Below, in pieces: positions 57,986 through 64,000 of a stretch of 64,000 nt of DNA (positions are counted from its first letter, which is position 1; each line of letters starts with the position of its first letter). This stretch comes from Symbiodinium natans (taxonomy: Eukaryota > Sar > Dinophyceae > Suessiales > Symbiodiniaceae). Both the position numbers and the translations under genes were made by a program. The stretch is from contig CAJNDS010002124.1 in assembly GCA_905221605.1 (NCBI GenBank), positions 1,323,421 through 1,387,420 of the forward strand. Reading direction: 5' to 3'. The notes beneath the pieces are model-generated. The model did no database searches and was not told where the DNA came from. It was given only the letters and a program-made list of their open reading frames with translations.

Positions 57986-58069
57986 TTCTAGGGTTTAGGG
58001 TTTAGGGTTTAGGGTTTAGGGTTTAGGGTTTAGGGTTTAGGGTTTAGGGTTTAGGGTTTAGGGTTTAGA
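57986..58069 (+). repeat. Telomere-type array (TTTAGGG)n
   Basis: About 12 perfect units beyond the dynein gene. Confidence 0.95.
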
Positions 58070-58468
58070 GAAGCCCACGCTTACCCCTTAAGCCTGAAGT
58101 GGTCCCTTACAACCTAATGCCTGGGCAAAGGTTTTGTGCTTCAACGGGCGATTCAACTGACCCCTCCCCCCCCCCCCCCGCCACCACCTCAACCCTAAAC
58201 CCTAAACCCTAAACCCTAAACCCTATACCCTAAGCCCTAAGCCCTAAGCCCTAAGCCCTAAGCCCTAGGGTGCCCTAGAGACCTGCCCAAACACGCTAGC
58301 TCGCCAGCTTTTTCCTCTTGGAGTGTGTGGCCTTTGCAAAAGCACAAAGTCAAGATTGCTGCTTAGTGCAGCAGAATATGCACGCAAATCACCAAAATTG
58401 ACCCGAGCCGAGCGCATCCATGGGCATTTGTGTGCTGCGGGAAAGCTCTGCTGACTAATCTACTACAG

Positions 58469-58553
58469 GGGTCGGAATAATCACAAACAGTATTCCCTTT
58501 TGGTCCTTTAGTAAACCCAAAAGCCTATTCTAATTATTAAGTTCCCTATAGGA
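58469..58553. mobile_element. Introner-like element, family E
   Basis: GGGGTCGGAATAATCACAAA ... TTCTAATTATTAAGTTCCC. Confidence 0.6.
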
Positions 58554-60208
58554 CCCTGTTTCCGAGCTGCCACAAACCTCTTTTGAAACCCCGAAGCCCT
58601 AAACCCAACTTAAACTCATAGCCTGGCTTATAAGAAGCTGCGCCTCAACAAGTGCTCCTCGGCCGTGTTACTTGCCAGCAATTTGTCTGGTTCGGCTGCC
58701 CTCGCCAGGTCCGGGCGACCCATTCCAAAACCGCGAAAGTACAGGGTTGAGCGCCGCATTGGGGTTTAGGGTTTAGGGTTTAGAATTTCGGGTTTAAAGT
58801 TTTGGGTTTAGGGTTTAGGGTTGAGGGTTGAGGGGGTTGGATAGGGTTTAAGGTTCAGGCTTCAGCGCCTATCGCCTTGATTGCCCTAAACCCGGCCCCG
58901 ACCCCTAAGCCGGAAGATCGCGCCATGTAAGGAATGAGAATGTTGGGGCTCTACCCTGAGCAAAACACCTCAACCGACCCGAGCATTCAGACTCGGAGTT
59001 TATGGACCGAAAGTGTTTAGGGCTTTAGGGTCTAGAGTATAAGGTTTAGGGCTTCAAGCCTTCGGGTGTAGCATGTTAGGTTTAGGATTCAGGCCTTAGG
59101 GTGGTGTAGCACAGGGTATGTAGGTATTTGGGGTTTTGGGGTTTAGGGTTTAGGGTTTAGGGTTTAGGGTTTAGGGTTTAGGTCTAGGACCCTCAACTCT
59201 GAAACATACAATGTCACCGGCCCTGGCAGAGCTGCTAGACTCGCCCTCAGGGCTTTGCTGTTGAGTGTAGGGTTTATACTTCAGGGTTTAGGGTTTAGGG
59301 TTTAGGGTTTAGGGTTTAGGGTTCAGGGTTTAGAGTTTAGGGTTCATAGTTTAGGGTTTAGGGTTTAAAGTTTAGGGTTTTATAGTTTAGGGTTAGGGTT
59401 CACCTAGAGTAGCTAGGGTGCCCAGTAGGTTTTGATTCGATTTTTTGGAGGGTTCGGCTCTGCTTCTAAACTCCATTGAACTGGCCTGCACTATGCCGGC
59501 CACGCAACAGGGAGGGCTACAGTACCCTTGAGCCCCAAGCCCACCTGTTTAGGGCCTTTGGGGATTAGGGCCCTTTAGGGGGCCTTTGCGGCCATTGGGT
59601 TCTTTAGGGCCTTTCATGTGCCAGCAGCAAAGCTCCGCGGGCGTCGATAACCCCCAAGGCCTGTCTCAAACGAGAATGCAGGAGCTACCCCTGGTCTCCA
59701 TTAGCTCATCATGATCATCCATATGAACCCGTCCGGTGAATCTCGTAATGACGGTACCCAAAACCCTACACCCTAAACCCTAAATTCAGCCCAAGATGGA
59801 GGACCCACGTGTTCCTTCTAGAAGTACCTGGACCACCTGGTGTGGGCCTCATATACGAGGTATAGCTTGGAATCCTAATCCGCTTAAAGCCACTTGAGCC
59901 ACTCAAGCCCTGGACCCTTTGGAGCTGCCATTCCTAGGAACGTCGAATGTCTCCAAAGCTACGTACAAGGTGCACCATACACGCTTATATAGGTGTAGGT
60001 TTAGGTTTAGGGTTTACGGTACACCGCTTCATGTGCTTATGGCGCTGCCATTCCTGACAGGGGGATCGTCTGCATTTGCGTGCCTGTGTGTCCAGACTGA
60101 ATTCGATGTGAGCGCAGGCTTTGAAAAGCATCTGAGAGGATCCGCTACACCCCAAACTATAGCAAAACCCTATAACCCTTATCCCAGAACAGGCCCTATA
60201 ATGCCTAG

Positions 60209-60486
60209 ACCCGAAACCCTAAACCCTAAACCCTAAACCCTAAACCCTAAACCCTAAACCCTAAACCCTAAACCCTAAACCCTAAACCCTAAACCCCGAA
60301 CCTGCGGGGAGGACTGAGAGTTGAGAGCTTAGGGTGTCGGATGTTCCGAGTGCAGCCGGGGCTGGGGGCTTAAGATGTACAGCTTTGAGACCCATTTTCA
60401 GCCTAGGGTTTAGGGTTTAGGGTTTAGGGTTTAGGGTTTAGGGTTTAGGGTTTAGGGTTTAGGGTTTAGGGTTTAGGGTTTAGGGC
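60209..60486. repeat. Pair of telomere-type arrays in opposite orientation
   Basis: CCCTAAA units at 60209-60296 and TTTAGGG units at 60405-60485, converging on a 110-bp unique spacer. Confidence 0.95.
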
Positions 60487-60492
60487 ACTGAG

Positions 60493-60570
60493 CTCGCAGG
60501 CCCCTCCGGCCTCCGATGCCCAAACGCTCCTGCACCTGCATGACAGCAGTGACAACTCGAAGGCAGGGGC
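60493..60570 (+). CDS. Unassigned exon-like segment (APPASDAQTLLHLHDSSDNS)
   Basis: After CTCGCAG an open frame APPASDAQTLLHLHDSSDNS with coding-like composition between two telomere-type arrays. Product unknown. Confidence 0.3.
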
Positions 60571-60840
60571 GAGTAGGGGCTTGGGATCCTTAACCCCTAG
60601 ACCCTGAACCCTAAACCCTAAACCCTAAACCCCAAACCCCGAACCCTAAACCCTAAACCCTAAACTCTAAACCCTAAACCCTAAACCCCCCGTCCCCGTG
60701 GCCCAACCGTAAGACGAGGTCCAAGTAGACCTAACTTGTTTGGCCGACTTTGGGGGCCTCATCTCAAGGTGGGGGTTGGCCAACGGCAGTGTAGGACCAT
60801 GAAGGGTCGAGGGTTTAGCGTTTAGGGTTTCGGGAATAGC

Positions 60841-60947
60841 CCAAAGGATCCATGTACCTATGTAGTATATACTTGGGCCTTAAAGGGTTCCTATATAGTA
60901 GCTTTAAGGCCCAAGTATATACTATACAGGTACATGGATCCTTTGGG
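60841..60947. mobile_element. Introner-like palindrome, family B, opposite orientation
   Basis: CCAAAGGATCCATGTACCTA ... CAGGTACATGGATCCTTTGG with the loop in reverse orientation, as at 28329. Confidence 0.85.
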
Positions 60948-61090
60948 AGGGCAATCAGGGTGTTCACAGGTTTAGGTTCGGTGTTGAGGGGTTTGGGCTC
61001 AGGGTGTTTAGGTTCGGGGAATTATGGTTAGTGTAGCAGTTTGTGGGCTGAGGTTCGCCACACGAGCTGCAGCTTCAATGCGTCCTTCCC

Positions 61091-61136
61091 ACCCTCATCT
61101 CTGAGCTGAACTTGTCATGTTACGACCTCCAGAAAC
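61091..61136 (+). CDS. Unassigned exon-like segment (LPTLISELNLSCYDLQ)
   Basis: Open plus-strand frame LPTLISELNLSCYDLQ; may extend left to a GCTGCAG acceptor at 61068. Part of a downstream gene or an unrecognised dynein relative. Boundaries and product unknown. Confidence 0.3.
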
Positions 61137-61368
61137 CCAAGTAGCCTTAGTAGAGTCCCCCTGAACCCTAATCCCTAAGACTTGTCATTCAGGGTTCAGG
61201 GCTTTGTTAGGGCCTACAACAGGGCTTTAGGGCTTTAGGGTGTAGATCAACCCCTCACCCTCCTGCTAGAGCCGGTCAGAAGCAGGCGAGCGCGACGCTG
61301 TGCGGGCTTCATGGGCAGCGCTCTTGGCAAAGTCGGTTTTGGCTCTACGTCTGAGGGAACTTTGCAAA

Positions 61369-61500
61369 TATGGGGGTTTCCGAAAATAGGGGTACCCATT
61401 TTGGGGGTCCCTGCAAGGGGATTCTATTCTATTTTGGAATAAAGGGGTACCCCTATCTTGGGAAATACCCATATATCCTCCGCAACTACTATATAAGTCC
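61369..61500. repeat. Dispersed dinoflagellate-type repeat
   Basis: Palindrome-like block with GGGGTACCCATTTTGGGGGT and ATAAAGGGGTACCCCTATCT. Its plus-strand frame begins MGVSENRGTHFG, which I recall as a common artefactual peptide from a dispersed repeat of Symbiodiniaceae genomes. Not a gene. Confidence 0.55.
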
Positions 61501-62021
61501 CGGAGACCTTGCTCCCAGAAAGCCGATACAGTCAGCTCTTGTTGGTTTGTTTGTGTGGGTTGTTTAGGGTTCAGCGCAGTGGTAGCTGCCTGAGCTCTGT
61601 AAGGCTCTAAATCGCTCAAGACCTGCGCCTGCACAGCCTTCAAGCCGAAACAAGAGCTCTTCACCTGGAAGATGCCTCATCCCTACACCATTTAGGGCTG
61701 AGGGTTTAGGGTTTAGGGTTTCGGGTTACATTAAAACCTAAACCCGAAATCAGCATTTCTGAAAAAAGTTCCGCCGTGGGCATTGGGTGTGCCAGCTGAC
61801 CAAACATCAAGCCCGAGACCTGAAGGCACCCAATTCTAATCCCTTCGGGTTCTGGGTTTCGGGTTTAGGGTTTTAGGCTAGGATCATGTCCTGTTTGTAA
61901 GTTATAAGTAGTAAGAGTATTCTGTGTTGTCCTGTCCTATGACCCCGCTTAGAACCTACTTACTACCTTCTCCGAGCCTTATTAAAGTATTGGATGACTT
62001 GTCGGTCCCCGAACACTCAAC

Positions 62022-62096
62022 CCTAAACCCTAAACCCTAAACCCTAAACCCTAAACCCTAAACCCTAAACCCTAAACCCTAAACCCTAAACCCTAA
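62022..62096 (-). repeat. Telomere-type array (CCCTAAA)n
   Basis: About 10 units. Confidence 0.95.
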
Positions 62097-62106
62097 AACC
62101 CAAGCT

Positions 62107-62185
62107 AAAGGTCCCTGGACCAGGAAGGCTACCGACACATCTTGGACCACGGTAACGAGGAGAGTCTAGCTTGCTTCCTCACGAG
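62107..62185 (+). CDS. Unassigned exon-like segment (SLDQEGYRHILDHGNEES)
   Basis: Open frame SLDQEGYRHILDHGNEESLA directly after a CCCTAAA array, high-GC third positions; unlike flanking DNA. Product unknown. Confidence 0.35.
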
Positions 62186-62916
62186 GCCTGTGCTGCTGGG
62201 CCTTAGGGTAGATGGCTGGTGTTTCATGTTTTTTTTTTTTTGTGTGTGTGTGTGTGTTTTGTTTTTAAGGTTTTGTGTTTCGAGGTTTACCGATATTTGT
62301 TGACTATAGGAATTGTGCTTCTATGAGGAGCAGCTAAGTTTTGGAGTTGAGGCTTTTGGGTAGGTTGCTACGTGTTTAGGGACCCGAACCCAGGAATTTA
62401 GGGTTTGGGGTTTTCGGACCCTGTTTTGTGCTTGCGTGGACTAGCCGTGCCTCGGTTTGTTCGGTGGTGTTCACAAGTAACATCGTTCGCGCTTGTATAC
62501 AAGGACCAGCTACTTGGCGAGTGTAGCAGATAGGATAGGTAGTAGTAAGCTTTGAGAACTGAGAACCTTCGTCGTATTCTCAAAAAAAAAGAGAATTCCA
62601 GGGTTTAGTGTTTTGGTCTAAGCCAGCCCGTCGTCTTCGGAAGCCAACAAAAATAGTCTGTTAGTCTTCGCCTTCGTAGGAGTTCTCTTCAAGGTTGTCC
62701 CCGTTGGCTAAATATGCACCACGCTCCTTGATTTTCCAACTTTGCCCGTCTTAGGAGATCAGAACGATGAACCCCCCTGGTATCTTAAGATAAAACCAGA
62801 CAGCACTTCTTGCATTCCTGGAAGCAAGCGCTTCCATCCCTATCCTAGGAAAAGAACAAAGACGGCTCTTCTTGTGTTGTGCTTATGTTGAGGGCCCCTC
62901 CCCTCCGGTTTGAGAA

Positions 62917-63237
62917 GTGAGCATCTGGTTCACAAGATATCTGGGCCTTCTCCTTCAGCAGAAGTGGGCGAATACCTCCGATTCCTCTTGTGCATCAACA
63001 TCCGGAAACTCTCTTCTTAAGAAATTAGCAGCTGCTCTTCTGTGTAGTTGCTTAGAACTTAGACCCTTTTTTCAAGGCGTGCGAGCCCTTTTTTGTGAAA
63101 CTTCGATGAAAGGGAGCCTCGTTCCCTTCATAAGAAAGGTGAGAAAGAAAGGTGAGAAGTACTTTGATAATCAAAATATTAAGAACTTGCGAGCCCTTCT
63201 TGAACACTTCGCGAAGGAGAAGGTGATTCATGGGTAG
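62917..63237 (+). CDS. Hypothetical open segment ending KEKVIHG
   Basis: Open plus-strand frame to a TAG at 63235; the last third (YFDNQNIKNLRALLEHFAKE) looks coding and helical, and GAAAGGTGAGA at about 63135 could be a splice site. No recognised family; AT-richer than other exons here. Confidence 0.3.
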   Translation: MSIWFTRYLGLLLQQKWANTSDSSCASTSGNSLLKKLAAALLCSCLELRPFFQGVRALFCETSMKGSLVPFIRKVRKKGEKYFDNQNIKNLRALLEHFAKEKVIHG

Positions 63238-63539
63238 CTATACTTAGGGCTATATAGATCCCCTTAAACTAGGCTTACAATAAGGGCTCTCTGCCTGTAT
63301 ACATCATGTATATATACACACCCAAAAACACAGTACTCCTAAACCCTAAACCCTACACCCTACCCCACACCCCCAACCCCAAACCCCAAACCCTAAACCC
63401 CAAACCCCAAATCCCAAACCCTAAACCCTTCAACTTCTTTGTAGCACCTGTGAGCCTGTGACCCTTTGAGCAAATAATGTCGGACCGCAGGCTCGCAGGC
63501 AGTCAAGGCCACGAAGTTCCTGAGGAGACCTAATCCCAC

Positions 63540-63830
63540 CTAAACCCTAGGTTTCGGGTTTAGAGTTTAGCTTTTTAGGTTTAAGGTTTAGGGTTTAGGG
63601 TTTTAGGGTTTAAGGTTTAGGGTTTAGGGCTTAGGGTTTAGGGTTTTAGGGTTTAAGGTTGAGGGTTTAGGGCTTGGGGTTTGGGGTTTCGGTTTCGGGT
63701 TTCGGGTTTCGGGTTTCGGGTTTCGGGGGGCGTAGGGTTTCGGGTTTAGGGATTAGGGTTTTGGGTTTTGGGTTTTAGGGTTTAGGGCCTTTAGGGTTTA
63801 GGGCCCGATGCCCTGAGCCCTAAGCCCTAA
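63540..63830 (+). repeat. Degenerate telomere-type array with TTTCGGG and TTTTGGG variants
   Basis: TTTAGGG units drift to TTTCGGG and TTTTGGG and then reverse to CCCTAAA-type near 63820. Confidence 0.93.
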
Positions 63831-64000
63831 ACCCTGAACCCTGGTTTGCATGATGGGCTTTAGCCAGCTCGCTGCATGCTATCCTTGCTGGTTGGCACAC
63901 GGATTCTTTGATGTTCAAAGGTTTAGGGTTTAGTGTTTAGGGTTTAGAGCCCCTTATCTTCTTTGAGGGGTTCTGAAGTATGCGCCGGTGGGTTTTACAG

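Larger units (their letters stand above)
57000..64000. other. Downstream region: telomere-type tracts with short unique islands
   Basis: No complete gene recognised. Unique islands of 60-200 bp between repeat tracts (for example 58640-58735, 59208-59260, 60493-60570, 61060-61136, 62107-62185) have coding-like composition and may be exons of a further split gene. The stop exon of the dynein gene should also lie near the start of this stretch. Confidence 0.5.

Noticed and set aside
1..64000. tRNA, rRNA or a spliced-leader gene
   Set aside because: I looked for cloverleaf-like blocks and for the conserved dinoflagellate spliced-leader sequence and saw none; a dedicated scan was not possible.

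Overview
This window looks like nuclear DNA of a dinoflagellate. Exons are very short. Most introns whose ends I can fix begin with GC rather than GT and end AG|G. Introns are filled with copies of the 7-bp telomere-type unit TTTAGGG/CCCTAAA in both orientations. Small palindromic introner-like elements sit in or exactly form introns. Several protein families seen here are, to my knowledge, typical of dinoflagellate genomes. Species cannot be fixed from the sequence alone.

The backbone is one plus-strand gene: the 3' part of an axonemal dynein heavy chain closest to the DNAH2 / I1 (f) 1-beta type. About 30 exons of 16 to 92 bp run in correct protein order from about 0.1 kb to 56.9 kb, from the AAA6 region to the C-terminus. 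They encode only about 550 residues in 57 kb. Most exon junctions I could test agree in phase.

Three other coding loci lie on the same strand inside introns of that dynein gene. (1) 19.2-22.0 kb: a complete ten-exon secreted GH16 beta-glucanase-like gene with a Cys-rich N-terminal module. (2) 28.6-42.8 kb: a 14-kb island almost free of telomere repeats with four co-oriented multi-exon genes. These are a basic H1-like protein, a protein with an IEFFAG motif that recalls a methyltransferase, a second basic/charged protein, and a large Tnp2/KDZ-transposase-like protein. The island resembles a composite transposable element and has a related direct-repeat motif at both ends. (3) 47.4-48.5 kb: a CS-domain (CacyBP/p23-like) protein gene.

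Other architecture: a 5.6-kb satellite block (31-bp, 55-bp and about 0.9-kb tandem repeats) bounded by a 23-bp perfect inverted repeat (9.6-15.3 kb); at least seven families of short palindromic elements; local arrays of variant heptamers; and telomere-repeat tracts flanked by short duplications of host sequence, including exon 3' ends. From 57 kb to the end there are only short unassigned exon-like islands between telomere-like tracts. All calls are from reading the sequence; no alignment or search was run.
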